Below, piece after piece: positions 1 to 8,394 of a DNA stretch of 64,000 nt. How positions within the stretch are numbered: position 1 is the stretch's first letter; each line of letters starts with the position of its first letter. Origin of the DNA: an uncultured bacterium (GTDB lineage Bacteria; Krumholzibacteriota; Krumholzibacteriia; LZORAL124-64-63); NCBI GenBank assembly GCA_903912525.1, contig CAIWHK010000010.1:46136-110135 (forward strand), written 5' to 3'. The translations under genes were made by a program, and so were the position numbers. The notes beneath the pieces were generated by a model, which was given only the letters and a program-made list of their open reading frames with translations, did no database searches and was not told the DNA's origin.

Positions 1-83
1 GGGTCGTGGCGGTGCAGACCGGGTGCGCCCGGTCCCTGAATGGAGTATCCCCAAGGGGGACGCCGCGGGAAGCGGAAAGTTGC

Positions 84-124
84 TGCAAAACGCGGCCGCC
101 GGATCCCGAAGACCCGGCGGCCGC
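84..124 (-). terminator. Hairpin terminator after the PKD-subtilisin gene
   Basis: Two 11-base arms (92-102 and 114-124) are perfect inverted complements around a 11-base loop. On the minus strand the stem is followed by GTTTTGC. It lies 32 bases past the stop of the gene that ends at 156, as expected for a factor-independent terminator. Confidence 0.6.
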
Positions 125-155
125 CCTGCCCTGCCTGCCCCGCGCGACCGGGGCG

Positions 156-3032
156 CTACTTGACGAGCGTCATCTTGAGCGACTCGCTGAACCCCGGCCC
201 TTCCAACCTGTAGAAGTAGACGCCGCTGGGCTGCCCCGTCGCGTCCCAGGTCACGGCGTGTTCGCCGGCCCCCATGGTGCCCTCCACCAGGCGCGCCACC
301 TGCTGGCCGCGCAGGTTGTAGACGGTCAACCTGACGGGACTCTCCTGGGCCAGCGTGAACGCAACCTCGGTGATGGGATTGAACGGGTTCGGCCGGTTCT
401 GCAGGAGCACCGCCGCCGCGGCCGGGACCTGCGTCGGCCCCGGTCCGGCGTCCGAACCCGACAGCAGCAATCCGCTGAAGGTGATCTGGTCGATGTAGAT
501 GTCATCCGTGTCGTCGCTGGCGTCGCAGCGGAAGCGCAGTTTCGCCGTCGCCGGGTAGTTGAAGCTCGAACGCGGGATGCTCACCAGGCCGCGCACGTAC
601 GCGCCGTTGTTGAAGTTGGTGCCGGCCACGAAGGTCGCCGCGCGCACCCAGGCCGTGCCGTTGAAGTACTCGAGGAAGAAATCCTCGCCGGCCTCCATGC
701 CGACGGCGCGGTAGTAGAACTCCAACTTCAGGTCGGCGTAGCGCGTCACGTTATAGCCGGCCTTGTGGTAGAACGACGACGGCACCAGGCTGTTGTCCTG
801 GATGTTCGCCGCCGCCTTGCCCTGGCGGGCCAGCGTCGTGGATGCGTAGCGCAGCATGTCGGCGCCGCCGTCGAGGTAGGTGCCCATGCCCGCCTCGAAG
901 TTGTCGAACGTGATCGTCACCCAGGTCCCGACCGCCACCGTCACCGTCACGTAGCCGGTGCGCGTCAGGGTGTTCGTGCCGGCGGCGTTGGTGACCGTCA
1001 GGGCGACGTCGTAGGTGCCGGCGGCCGCGTAGGTGTGGCTCGGGTTGCGCGTGACGGCCGTGCCGCCGTCGCCGAACGTCCACGCCCAACTGGACGGCGC
1101 ATTGGTCGACAGGTCGGTGAAGGTGACGGCCAACGGCGCCGAGCCGGTGACCGGCGTGGCCGAGAAGGCCGCCACCGGCGCCGACAAAGTGCCGGCGGTG
1201 ATGTACGACGTCTTCGTCAGGGTGTTCGAGCCGGTCGCATTGGTCGCCGTCAGCGCCACGTTGTAGGTGCCGGCGTCCGCGTAGACGTGGCTCGGGTTCT
1301 GCGCCGTCGAACTGCCGCCGTCGCCGAAGTCCCAGCTCCACGACGTGGCCGAACCCGTCGAAGCGTTGGTGAAGCTCACCGTCAGCGGAGCGTAACCACT
1401 GACCGGCGTCCCGGCGAATTCCGCGGTCGGCGCCACGGGCGTCGCACCGAGCACGGCCGCCTGCGCGTTGACCAGGCCATATCCAGAATAGCGGTCCCAG
1501 CCCGCGCCCGACTCGGCATTGACCACATCGCGGGCCGAGGTGGTCAGCGCCGCGCGCACCTGCGCCGGCGTGTAGGCCGGGTTGGCCGACCGGACCAGCG
1601 CCGCCACGCCCGCCACATACGGCGTGGCGCAGCTGGTGCCGTTGAAGTACGGCTCGACATCGCCGGGCCGGTAGCCGCCGCTGCCCATGATATCGCACGT
1701 GGGCAGGATCGTCGGCCCGATGATGTCGACGGCGCCCGCGGCGTCCTTCGTCACCGAGCCGTAGCTGGAGCCCCACCAGCGCTCGCCGTCGCACGTGACA
1801 CCACGCGAATCGGCCACCACGCCGGGGTTCAACTGGCCGGCCACGCTCGAACTGCGCTTGCGGTCGCCGCCCGGCGAGGCCGCGCCGACGCCGATCACGT
1901 AGGTGCTGCAGGCCGGGTAGCTGATGGCGGTCTTGTTCTCGTTGCCGGTGGCCGCCAGGATGACGGCGCCCGCATTGTAGGCGTACTGCAGGGCCGTCTC
2001 GGTCGCGGCGTCGGTCAGGATGGCCGCGCCGAGGCTCATGCTGATGACCTCGGCGCCATGGTCGGCCGCGTAGTAGAGCGCGGCCTGGATCGCGCTGAAG
2101 TACATCGAGCCCGCGCTGTTGGCCACCTTCAACGGCATGATGCTGCAGCCGGGCGCCGCGCCCACCGCGCCCACGCCGTTATTCATGGCCGCGGCGACAC
2201 CGGCGCTGCAGGTGCCGTGGCCCGCGTTGGCGGCGTTGTCGTCAGGGTTCGCGTCGTTGTCGCCGAAATCGTAGCCGGTGACCAGGCGCAGGTCGGTGTG
2301 TTCGGTGTCGACGCCCGTGTCGATGATGGCGATGACGACGCCGGCCGAGCCGTAACCCTGCGCGCCGTTCCACGCCTCGGGCGCGTTGGCGTCCATGCCC
2401 GCGGTGCCGACGCCGGCCGCCGAATGCGTGTAGGTGCTGACCCAGTCGTAGCCCGGCAACTGCGCGGTGTTGTTGTGGCCCCAGTGCGCGGCGTAGTACG
2501 GATCGGTCGGGACTGCGGTCGGGTAGGCGACCCAGTCCAGCGACACGGCCTGCACGTCGGGCAGCGTCCCGAATTCATCGGCCAGGCCCTGCAGGTCCTC
2601 CACGTTCTCGAAGTCGAGCATGAACCAGCGGTCGACGCCCGAGCCCGCGGCCTTGCCCGGGTTCGCAGTCACCTGGTAGGGCCGCGTGATGTTGACGATG
2701 CCCGCCTGCTGGGCCAGCGCGTCGACGGCGGTCAGGCCGGTCCGCGCATAGGGCACCCGCGCGCCCTTGTCCAACGGGATGCCCAGCAGCGACGACTTGG
2801 TGGCCGTATCGCGGAACTGCACGAGCAGCCGATTGGGCGCGAACGCGAGGCTGTCTTCGGGAGCCGCCGACGGGTCGGACGCCCCCATGAAGCCGTACAA
2901 GGCGGGCGAGACCGGGGCCGGCCCCGTCGGGATCAGGCCTGTCTTGAGACCCACGGCCAGCACGACGACCAGTGCCGGCAGGATGACGGGCAGGATCGCG
3001 CGCGCATGGGGAAGGCGGCGATGTCCGTTCAT
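156..3032 (-). CDS. Secreted subtilisin-like serine protease with two PKD domains and FlgD-type tail
   Basis: Exported S8 (subtilase) endopeptidase of 958 residues. The ATG at 3032 is chosen because GGAG lies 8 bases upstream and a hydrophobic signal segment (about residues 11-29) follows directly. The catalytic triad is visible: Asp238 (IIDTG), His272 (HGTCSAG) and Ser467 (NGTSCATP), with oxyanion Asn363 (ATGNEN). Two PKD domains follow (about 535-618 and 622-705), each with a W-x-F/W-GDGG core, then a region resembling a carbohydrate- or surface-binding beta-sandwich. The last ~80 residues are a FlgD/Por-type tail starting at NRPNPFNP and ending in a GVYFYRL strand. In FCB bacteria such tails direct type IX-like secretion or surface attachment; that route is inferred here. 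Probably monocistronic: a terminator follows and 264 non-coding bases separate it from the amylase gene. Confidence 0.95.
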   Translation of the reverse strand: MNGHRRLPHARAILPVILPALVVVLAVGLKTGLIPTGPAPVSPALYGFMGASDPSAAPEDSLAFAPNRLLVQFRDTATKSSLLGIPLDKGARVPYARTGLTAVDALAQQAGIVNITRPYQVTANPGKAAGSGVDRWFMLDFENVEDLQGLADEFGTLPDVQAVSLDWVAYPTAVPTDPYYAAHWGHNNTAQLPGYDWVSTYTHSAAGVGTAGMDANAPEAWNGAQGYGSAGVVIAIIDTGVDTEHTDLRLVTGYDFGDNDANPDDNAANAGHGTCSAGVAAAMNNGVGAVGAAPGCSIMPLKVANSAGSMYFSAIQAALYYAADHGAEVISMSLGAAILTDAATETALQYAYNAGAVILAATGNENKTAISYPACSTYVIGVGAASPGGDRKRSSSVAGQLNPGVVADSRGVTCDGERWWGSSYGSVTKDAAGAVDIIGPTILPTCDIMGSGGYRPGDVEPYFNGTSCATPYVAGVAALVRSANPAYTPAQVRAALTTSARDVVNAESGAGWDRYSGYGLVNAQAAVLGATPVAPTAEFAGTPVSGYAPLTVSFTNASTGSATSWSWDFGDGGSSTAQNPSHVYADAGTYNVALTATNATGSNTLTKTSYITAGTLSAPVAAFSATPVTGSAPLAVTFTDLSTNAPSSWAWTFGDGGTAVTRNPSHTYAAAGTYDVALTVTNAAGTNTLTRTGYVTVTVAVGTWVTITFDNFEAGMGTYLDGGADMLRYASTTLARQGKAAANIQDNSLVPSSFYHKAGYNVTRYADLKLEFYYRAVGMEAGEDFFLEYFNGTAWVRAATFVAGTNFNNGAYVRGLVSIPRSSFNYPATAKLRFRCDASDDTDDIYIDQITFSGLLLSGSDAGPGPTQVPAAAAVLLQNRPNPFNPITEVAFTLAQESPVRLTVYNLRGQQVARLVEGTMGAGEHAVTWDATGQPSGVYFYRLEGPGFSESLKMTLVK

Positions 3033-3296
3033 GGCTGCTCCAGACGACAGGTATGATGAGACGCCACGGGAAAGGTTTCCTGGGGGCCGCATACGCAAGG
3101 CCAATGCCAGCAAACGAGTTACGTCGGCACTGAAACCACCGTCCCGGCAAGCTGCTGCAAGTCTTTATTTTAGGAAACAGGAGCGGAAGGGACGCCACGC
3201 CGGGGAAGCGCGAGGCCGCGCAGGCAACGGGCGTTCTGCGTGAGAGCGAAGGGAATCCGGGGGCCGCTGCGGGGCAATCTGCCCTCCGCCGGGCGC

Positions 3297-5582
3297 CTAC
3301 TTTACCAGCGTGGCCTTGACCAGTTGCGTCGCCTGGCCGGCTTGGCCGCGCACGAAGTAGACCCCCGCACCCACCTCGCGACCGCCCGCATCGCGGCCCT
3401 GCCAGGTGACGTCGCCGGTCCCCGCCGGACGTTCCTCATCCAACAGCACGGCCATCTCGCGCCCGCGCACGTCGTAGACCGCGATGCGCACGCGGCCGGG
3501 CTCGTCCAGCACGAAGCGCAGGTTCGTGGAGGGATTGAAGGGGTTTGGGCAGTTCTGCTCAAGCAGCAGCCCCGTGCGCGGCGGCGCCGGCACCACCGGC
3601 GTGGCCAGCGGCGCCAGTTCGAAGGCCTTCACCACCTGGCCGGCGAGGCCCAGGTTCGCGATGTGCCCGCCGGCGTCGACGGTGAACGTGCGCACGTCGG
3701 TCGGGTCCAGCAGGTCGGTGCCGCGGTAGCTGCCGGGCGCCAGCACGTCGGCCGGCGCCGTGAGCGAGACGGCGCCCTGCGCCATGGCCGAGGTGTTGGC
3801 CAGGCACAGCACCACCTGCGCCGCGGCCTCGGTCGTGTCGCGGCGCACGAACGCCAGCACCGACGCGCTGGAGGCCGTCAGCGTCGCGCAGGTGCCGCGG
3901 CGCAGCGCGGGCGAGGCCGTGCGCGCGGCCACCAGGCGGCGATACCAGCTGAGCAGCGAGCTCGGGTCGGCGGATTCGAGCGCGACGTTGTTGGTCGTCC
4001 AGTTGCCGCCGAGCGATTCCCAAGGCGTGGCGGTGGTGAAGCCGGCGTTGGCGGCCGTCGACCACTGCATCGGCGCGCGGCGCACCGGGTCGCTGGTGGT
4101 GCCCGTCATGCCGATCTCTTCGCCGTAATACAGGAACGGCACGCCCGGCAGCGTCAGGCACAGGCCCGCGGCCACGCGCGCGCGCGCGGCGTCCTCGCCC
4201 ACCTGGCTGAACACGCGGTCCTGGTCGTGGTTGGACAGGAACGTGCCCCACTGCGGATAGCGGTACGCGCTGCAGACATCGCCCAGCTTGGTGCCCAGCC
4301 AGCCCGCATCGCCGTTGTTGGCGGCGCCGACGATGGCCCCGGCCAGGTCGAACTCGAAGCACAGGTCCAGCCGGCCGCTGGCCGAGTAGGGCGCCACCGC
4401 GGCGGTGGTCGTCCACGCCTCGCCAACGGTCAGCGCCGCGGGCGCCACCGACTCGACGCGCGTGTTGAAGTCCTGCCAGAACTGCAGCGTGCCGGGCGTG
4501 TTCATGAGCGCCCCCGGGTCCTCGTCGACGTACAGCACGGCGTCCAGCCGGAAACCATCGACGCCGACCGTATCGAGCCAGTAGTCGGCGACCGAGAACA
4601 TCTCGTTCTTCACCGCGGGCGTGTCGTAGTTGAGGTCGGGCATGCCGCTGCCGAACAGCCCGTAGTAGTAGGCCGAGTTCGTGCGCCACCACACCGTCTG
4701 CCCCCACGGCCCGGTGCCGCCGGGGTTGGTGGCCGACCAGCGGAACCAGTCGCGCCAGCCCGCCTCGTTGGCGCGCGAGGAGACGAACCACGGGTTCTGG
4801 TTCGAGCAGTGGTTCATCACGAAGTCCATGATGACGCGGATGCCGCGCGCGTGCGCCGCGTCCAGGAACGCCTGGAAGTCGGCCTGCGTGCCGTAGTCCG
4901 GCTCGATGGCGCGGTAGTCCGTCACGTCGTAGCCGTGGTAGCTGGGCGAGGCGTTGACGGGCATCAGCCAGATGCCGGTGACGCCCAGGTCGTCGTGCGT
5001 GTTGGGGTTGCCGTCGTTCAGGTAGTCCAGCCGCGCGGTCAGGCCCTTCAGGTCGCCGATGCCGTCGCCGTTGCCGTCCTGGAAGCTGCGGACGAACACC
5101 TCGTAGAACACCGTGTCGTTCCACCAGTGCAGCTCGGGAACCTGGTGCCCGTCGGCCCCGCCCCCGCCGAGCTCGCGCACGTTGTACCAAACGTCGATGA
5201 GGTTGGTCCCGTCGACGACCGAGTATGTGCGGTTGTTGCCGACACCGGGAAACTCCTCGGTGCCGTCCCACAGCCCGTTCAGCCGGAACTTGTACTCGAT
5301 GAACTGCCCGGTGGTGAACCCGGCGACGGTCACCGCGTACACGGTGTCGCCGTCCGCGTCGGCCAGCTGCGTCAGGGGCGAGCCCCAGCCGTTGAAGCTG
5401 CCGGCCACATCGACGAAGTCGGTCGCGGGGTGGAACACGCCGGCAGTGACCTGGTCGCGCATGTGGACCTGGAAGGTGACATCCACGGCGCGGGCGGGGC
5501 GGGCCGGCGCGCACAGGGCGAGCAGGACCAGGGCGGCGGCGGCGACCGGGCCGACCGTCAGGTGTCGGGCGATGCTGGGCAA
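3297..5582 (-). CDS. Secreted alpha-amylase family (GH13) enzyme with N-terminal starch-binding-like domain and FlgD-type tail
   Basis: Extracellular GH13 hydrolase of 761 residues acting on alpha-glucans. There is no suitable ATG. A TTG at 5582 with GGGAG about 10 bases upstream starts a clean signal peptide (cleavage near ARA-VD, residue ~33). Residues ~34-135 form a beta-sandwich with a GSFNGWG motif, as in starch-binding or E-set domains. The TIM barrel shows DFVMNH (253-258), nucleophile Asp347 (GFRLDAV), acid/base Glu388 (TVGEAW) and Asp453 (NHDQD). The final ~85 residues are an NPFNP FlgD-type tail. The region upstream carries a TATAAT box (5640-5645) and a perfect palindrome (5689-5704) that recurs before other carbohydrate genes, so sugar-responsive control is likely. 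Exact substrate (starch, maltodextrin, pullulan) cannot be told from sequence. Confidence 0.93.
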   Translation of the reverse strand: MPSIARHLTVGPVAAAALVLLALCAPARPARAVDVTFQVHMRDQVTAGVFHPATDFVDVAGSFNGWGSPLTQLADADGDTVYAVTVAGFTTGQFIEYKFRLNGLWDGTEEFPGVGNNRTYSVVDGTNLIDVWYNVRELGGGGADGHQVPELHWWNDTVFYEVFVRSFQDGNGDGIGDLKGLTARLDYLNDGNPNTHDDLGVTGIWLMPVNASPSYHGYDVTDYRAIEPDYGTQADFQAFLDAAHARGIRVIMDFVMNHCSNQNPWFVSSRANEAGWRDWFRWSATNPGGTGPWGQTVWWRTNSAYYYGLFGSGMPDLNYDTPAVKNEMFSVADYWLDTVGVDGFRLDAVLYVDEDPGALMNTPGTLQFWQDFNTRVESVAPAALTVGEAWTTTAAVAPYSASGRLDLCFEFDLAGAIVGAANNGDAGWLGTKLGDVCSAYRYPQWGTFLSNHDQDRVFSQVGEDAARARVAAGLCLTLPGVPFLYYGEEIGMTGTTSDPVRRAPMQWSTAANAGFTTATPWESLGGNWTTNNVALESADPSSLLSWYRRLVAARTASPALRRGTCATLTASSASVLAFVRRDTTEAAAQVVLCLANTSAMAQGAVSLTAPADVLAPGSYRGTDLLDPTDVRTFTVDAGGHIANLGLAGQVVKAFELAPLATPVVPAPPRTGLLLEQNCPNPFNPSTNLRFVLDEPGRVRIAVYDVRGREMAVLLDEERPAGTGDVTWQGRDAGGREVGAGVYFVRGQAGQATQLVKATLVK

Positions 5583-5639
5583 GGTGGTGCGGCTCCCGGG
5601 TGGCGTGGCGGCGGACGATCGACGTCTTGGGTGGCGTCT

Positions 5640-5645
5640 ATTATA
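5640..5645 (-). promoter_or_regulatory. -10 box (TATAAT) of the GH13 gene
   Basis: A consensus TATAAT on the minus strand, 58 bases upstream of the chosen TTG start, in a GC-rich background. No good -35 hexamer is visible at 16-18 bases, which would fit an activator-dependent promoter; the palindrome at 5689-5704 lies about 63 bases upstream of the inferred transcription start. Confidence 0.45.
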
Positions 5646-5688
5646 GCACAAAAGCGGGGGCCGTTGCTGATCCGGCTGCCGACCGGGA

Positions 5689-5704
5689 CTTGCGCCGGCG
5701 CAAG
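5689..5704. promoter_or_regulatory. Palindromic operator candidate, copy 1 (upstream of GH13)
   Basis: A perfect 16-base palindrome, CTTGCGCCGGCGCAAG, 106 bases upstream of the amylase start. The same core recurs at 17931-17950, 36708-36725 and 39482-39499, all intergenic. The dyad with a central CG resembles LacI-family operators; no regulator gene is seen in the window. Confidence 0.5.
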
Positions 5705-5773
5705 GCCCCGGGCCCCCACATCGGTGTTTCCCGGGCGCCGGCCTGCTCACCACGCCCATCACATGCAGACGGT

Positions 5774-6376
5774 TCAGAAAGCGTGGGCGCCCGGACCGTT
5801 CCAGGTGAACACGACGCCGATGCTGCGCTGCGTGGGGTCCACGTAGGGGACCACGGACGCGTGGCCCGCAGGGGCGCCTGCCCTCCCCTCGCGAACGGCG
5901 CGCGACGTGTGGGACAGGTCCCTGATGTCGGAGATGATGATGGCGAGCCCCGCCAGGACCCACGTGCCGGTGCCGCCCCAGTCGGGGTTGGGGATGAAGC
6001 CGTCGTCGAAATCACTGGTCGGCGACGCAGCCCAGGCCAGCCCGAAGCACACGCACCGGAAGACCACCCCGCGATGGGCGCGATGGCCGACGCCCCCGTG
6101 CCGGTAACCCATGGCGGGACCGAAGAGCGCGCCGCCCCAGAGAAGCGCGCCCGAGGTGATCGTCGTCGCCGTGCTGGGTTCCGACGAGAACGGAACGGCG
6201 ATGCCGGCGACGATCGGGGCGAGCGTGAACAGGAGCCCGTAGTCCCGTGCCGCACCCGGGCTGACCGTACCCTCCGTCGCGAGAGGTTCGGGGTCCGCCG
6301 CGGAAGCCGGCGCCACAACGAGATTCATCGTGCCGATCAACGCAAGGCCAAGGACCCATCCCGGCAACGTCGTCAT
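5774..6376 (-). CDS. Exported or membrane protein of unknown function
   Basis: A 200-residue protein I do not recognise. The ATG at 6376 is preceded by AAGGAGGG at a 5-base distance, a strong ribosome site, and starts a signal peptide (hydrophobic 5-25, likely cleavage at ASA-AD). The mature part has three further hydrophobic or glycine-rich stretches (about 48-62, 70-90 and 135-150), with GGALFGPAMGYRHGG and a RGVVFRCVCFGLAWA segment. This suggests a small membrane-embedded protein with two short helices or a barrel-like fold. It stands alone on the minus strand between the short-tail gene at 6586 and the amylase. One copy of a three-copy repeat with a promoter-like core (6417-6463) lies directly upstream. 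Confidence 0.7.
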   Translation of the reverse strand: MTTLPGWVLGLALIGTMNLVVAPASAADPEPLATEGTVSPGAARDYGLLFTLAPIVAGIAVPFSSEPSTATTITSGALLWGGALFGPAMGYRHGGVGHRAHRGVVFRCVCFGLAWAASPTSDFDDGFIPNPDWGGTGTWVLAGLAIIISDIRDLSHTSRAVREGRAGAPAGHASVVPYVDPTQRSIGVVFTWNGPGAHAF

Positions 6377-6416
6377 GAGGCCCTCCTTCAACGTTCCTGC
6401 GCCCCGCCACCCGCGA

Positions 6417-6463
6417 ATTGTGACACGCCCCGACCTTGCCCGTCAATCCAGCCCCGATTCGAG
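6417..6463 (-). repeat. Intergenic repeat A, copy 1, with promoter-like core
   Basis: Shares a block with copies at 17615-17718 and 63760-63853: on the minus strand, TTGACG (6441-6446), an 18-base GC-rich spacer ending in GGGCGTGT, and the hexamer CACAAT (6417-6422). The spacing is 18 in all three copies. Here the -10-like hexamer is about 40 bases from the start codon at 6376, so it may be that gene's promoter. Confidence 0.55.
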
Positions 6464-6527
6464 GTGTGTTCGCGCCGGCGGCTTTTCGATGTGGTCGGGC
6501 TCCGCCCAATCGACGGGTGGCTGCGCA

Positions 6528-6561
6528 AAGAAGACGGCCGCCCCCGTCGGGAGCGGCCGTC
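6528..6561 (-). terminator. Terminator of the short-tail gene ending at 6586
   Basis: Arms ACGGCCGC (6534-6541) and GCGGCCGT (6553-6560) form a stem around an 11-base loop. On the minus strand the stem is followed by CTTCTTTG, a short U-rich run, about 25 bases past the stop. Confidence 0.65.
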
Positions 6562-6585
6562 GCGCAAGAGATTGCAAGGACACGC

Positions 6586-7317
6586 CTAGCGATAGCTGGC
6601 CTTGAGCTGGCCCCACGTCGTCGCTTCGTTGGGCACGGCGTTGGCGCAATCCACGTCCACGAACATCACCGGGTTGCCGTCGAACCCGAACGTGCACAGG
6701 TCGTAGTTGCTGCCCGGGTAGTAGTTGTAGGACCGGCAGGGATCGCACGCGCCGGTGATCGCCAGGCCCGGCACATCCCAGTACGGGCCCCACTCGGTGA
6801 AGGTGACCTCAAGGAACACCTTGCCTGTCAGGGTGACGCCTTCGCTCAGGGGCAGGGCCACGTCGTACAGGCCGGCGTCCGGGCCGGCGATGTCGTACGT
6901 GACGGGCGGGCACACATAGACACCCGGCATGGGGACGGGGCATTCCGCGTCCGTCAGGTCGGCCTGCACGAGGCCCACGCGCACCGGCGTGCTCATCGCG
7001 TAGGAGAAGTCGAGGACGATGTGCGCGAGCGACACCGACACGCCGCAGTCGTCGCCACCCGCGCACTCCGCGGGATCGACGAGCGTGTAGTACTGGTCCT
7101 CACCCGGGATGATGTAGCCCACGCTCCAGGCCGGCGCGTCGGTGACGCCCAGCGTGCACAGGGCGCTGGTCGAGGCGGCGGGGCCCGCCAGCAGGAGGTT
7201 CGCGGTCGCATCGAGACGCCGGAGCGTCGTCGCCGGCCGCGCCGCGAAGGCCGGAACGGCCGTCGCCAGCAGGGCGGCGATCGTCAGAGACATCTGGAGT
7301 CGTTTGCAGGCACGCAT
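6586..7317 (-). CDS. Exported protein of unknown function with C-terminal WGxxKxxYR tail (tail protein 1)
   Basis: A 243-residue secreted protein. GGAGGA sits about 9 bases before the ATG, and a signal peptide (residues 1-25, AFA-AR) is clear. The body is beta-rich, with several cysteines including a CDPCRSYNY pair and the final DVDCANAV, which suggests disulfide bonding outside the cytoplasm. It ends in NEATTWGQLKASYR. The same terminal motif closes five other unrelated exported proteins in this window. In length, cysteine placement and the SYNYY / SWYNFY segment it resembles the protein at 49797-50531 and is probably a distant paralogue. No enzymatic motif is visible. It is followed by its own terminator and divergent from the phosphate uptake genes. 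Confidence 0.85.
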   Translation of the reverse strand: MRACKRLQMSLTIAALLATAVPAFAARPATTLRRLDATANLLLAGPAASTSALCTLGVTDAPAWSVGYIIPGEDQYYTLVDPAECAGGDDCGVSVSLAHIVLDFSYAMSTPVRVGLVQADLTDAECPVPMPGVYVCPPVTYDIAGPDAGLYDVALPLSEGVTLTGKVFLEVTFTEWGPYWDVPGLAITGACDPCRSYNYYPGSNYDLCTFGFDGNPVMFVDVDCANAVPNEATTWGQLKASYR

Positions 7318-7711
7318 GAGGTCTTCCTCCGTAGACGGTTTTGATGATTCGGGCGTATGAGCGACCAGGCCGCAAAGACTGTCCCCGCGCCGATGCGATC
7401 GAAAATACCGATTCGGCGTAGGCGATTATAGATGTTGGGAAATTGTCAATCAACCGAATACGGGCCTGAATCGCCTGTCTGGGGCCGTTTGGCCCCGATT
7501 CCCGCTGTCGATTTCAGCTCTTCGGGGGCGCCCGCCAACTGATTATTGCAACCGATTTCAATCGCAAATTTACGCATCCCCCATCAAATAAAAAAGTTGC
7601 GCACGGACACGGCCGCTTGACGCTGGACACCGCGCCGACAGCCGCTAGAATTGGGCGGACCGCAAGCTGATGAATGCACCCACGAAAAAAAATCCAGCGA
7701 GAGAAGCCGCT
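7318..7711. other. Divergent intergenic region (394 bases) between tail protein 1 and the DUF47 gene
   Basis: Contains AT-rich stretches unusual for this window (around 7405-7450 and 7540-7600) and the promoter at 7624-7651. No open frame with recognisable similarity was found. The hairpin-forming GC blocks around 7480-7530 are not convincingly terminators. Confidence 0.5.
7624..7651 (+). promoter_or_regulatory. Sigma-70-like promoter of the DUF47-PiT operon
   Basis: TGGACA (7624-7629), a 16-base spacer, then TAGAAT (7646-7651), 61 bases before the ATG at 7712. An alternative TTGACG at 7617-7622 would give a 23-base spacer, which is too long. Confidence 0.5.
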
Positions 7712-8333
7712 ATGAAGTTCCTCCCCCTCCCAGGTCGACTTCCTGGAGTTCTTCGAGCGCGCCGTCGACAACGTCCTGGACGGCGCCCAGGCCTTCAAGG
7801 CGATGGTCGCCGACTACACCGACCTCGAAGCGAAGGTCGCGCGCATCAAGGAAATCGAGACCAACGGCGACAAGATCACGCACGAAACGCTCGAGGCCCT
7901 GAACAAGACGTTCATCACGCCGATCGACCGCGAGGACATCCACGCGATCATCTCGAACCTGGACGACATCCTCGATTTGATCGACGCCGCGGCGCACCGG
8001 CTGCTCGGCTACCGCATCACCGAGGCGACGCCCGACCTCGTCGCGCACGCCGACCAGCTCATCCCGCCCATCGAGACGATCAAGGCGGCGTTGAAACTGC
8101 TGGGCAACATGAAGAACAGCGAGAAGGTCATCGAGCTGTGCCGCGAAGTGCACCGGCTGGAGCACGAGGCCGATGTGGTCCACCACGCCGCCATCACGCG
8201 CCTGTTCGACCATGAGAAGGACCCGATCCGGATCATGAAGCTCAAGGAAATCTACGAGAATCTCGAAGAGTCGACCGACTGCTGCGAGGACGTCGTCGAC
8301 GTCATCGAGTCGGTCATCCTGAAGAACTCCTGA
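7712..8333 (+). CDS. DUF47/PhoU-like phosphate transport accessory protein, apparent frameshift near the 5' end
   Basis: Cytoplasmic helical protein of the DUF47 family, the usual partner and regulator of PiT phosphate transporters. From 7731 the frame reads QVDFLEFFERAVDNV and continues without interruption to ENLEESTDCCEDVVDVIESV, the family's conserved end. That frame has a stop at 7713 and no start codon before 7803. The ATG at 7712 is in another frame and reads MKFLP, the typical family start; removing one C from the C-rich run at 7721-7733 joins the two as MKFLPSQVDF, giving 206 residues, the usual size. So either the run contains a sequencing or assembly error, or the gene is truly frameshifted. 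It sits 61 bases before the PiT gene in an operon. Confidence 0.85.
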
Positions 8334-8394
8334 CCGGCGGAGGCACGACCATGCTGAACGGTTGCAGGGCCGCCGTCCGCCTGCCGGAGGCCGC

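Noticed and set aside
6..3056. Long plus-strand open frame opposite the PKD-subtilisin gene
   Set aside because: Arg/Gly/His-rich low-complexity translation without motifs; an antisense by-product of high GC. The same applies to 3240-5846, 21134-22990 and 50563-52968 on plus and to 10417-12057, 24153-27086, 36444-38357, 40186-41928 and 41998-44244 on minus.
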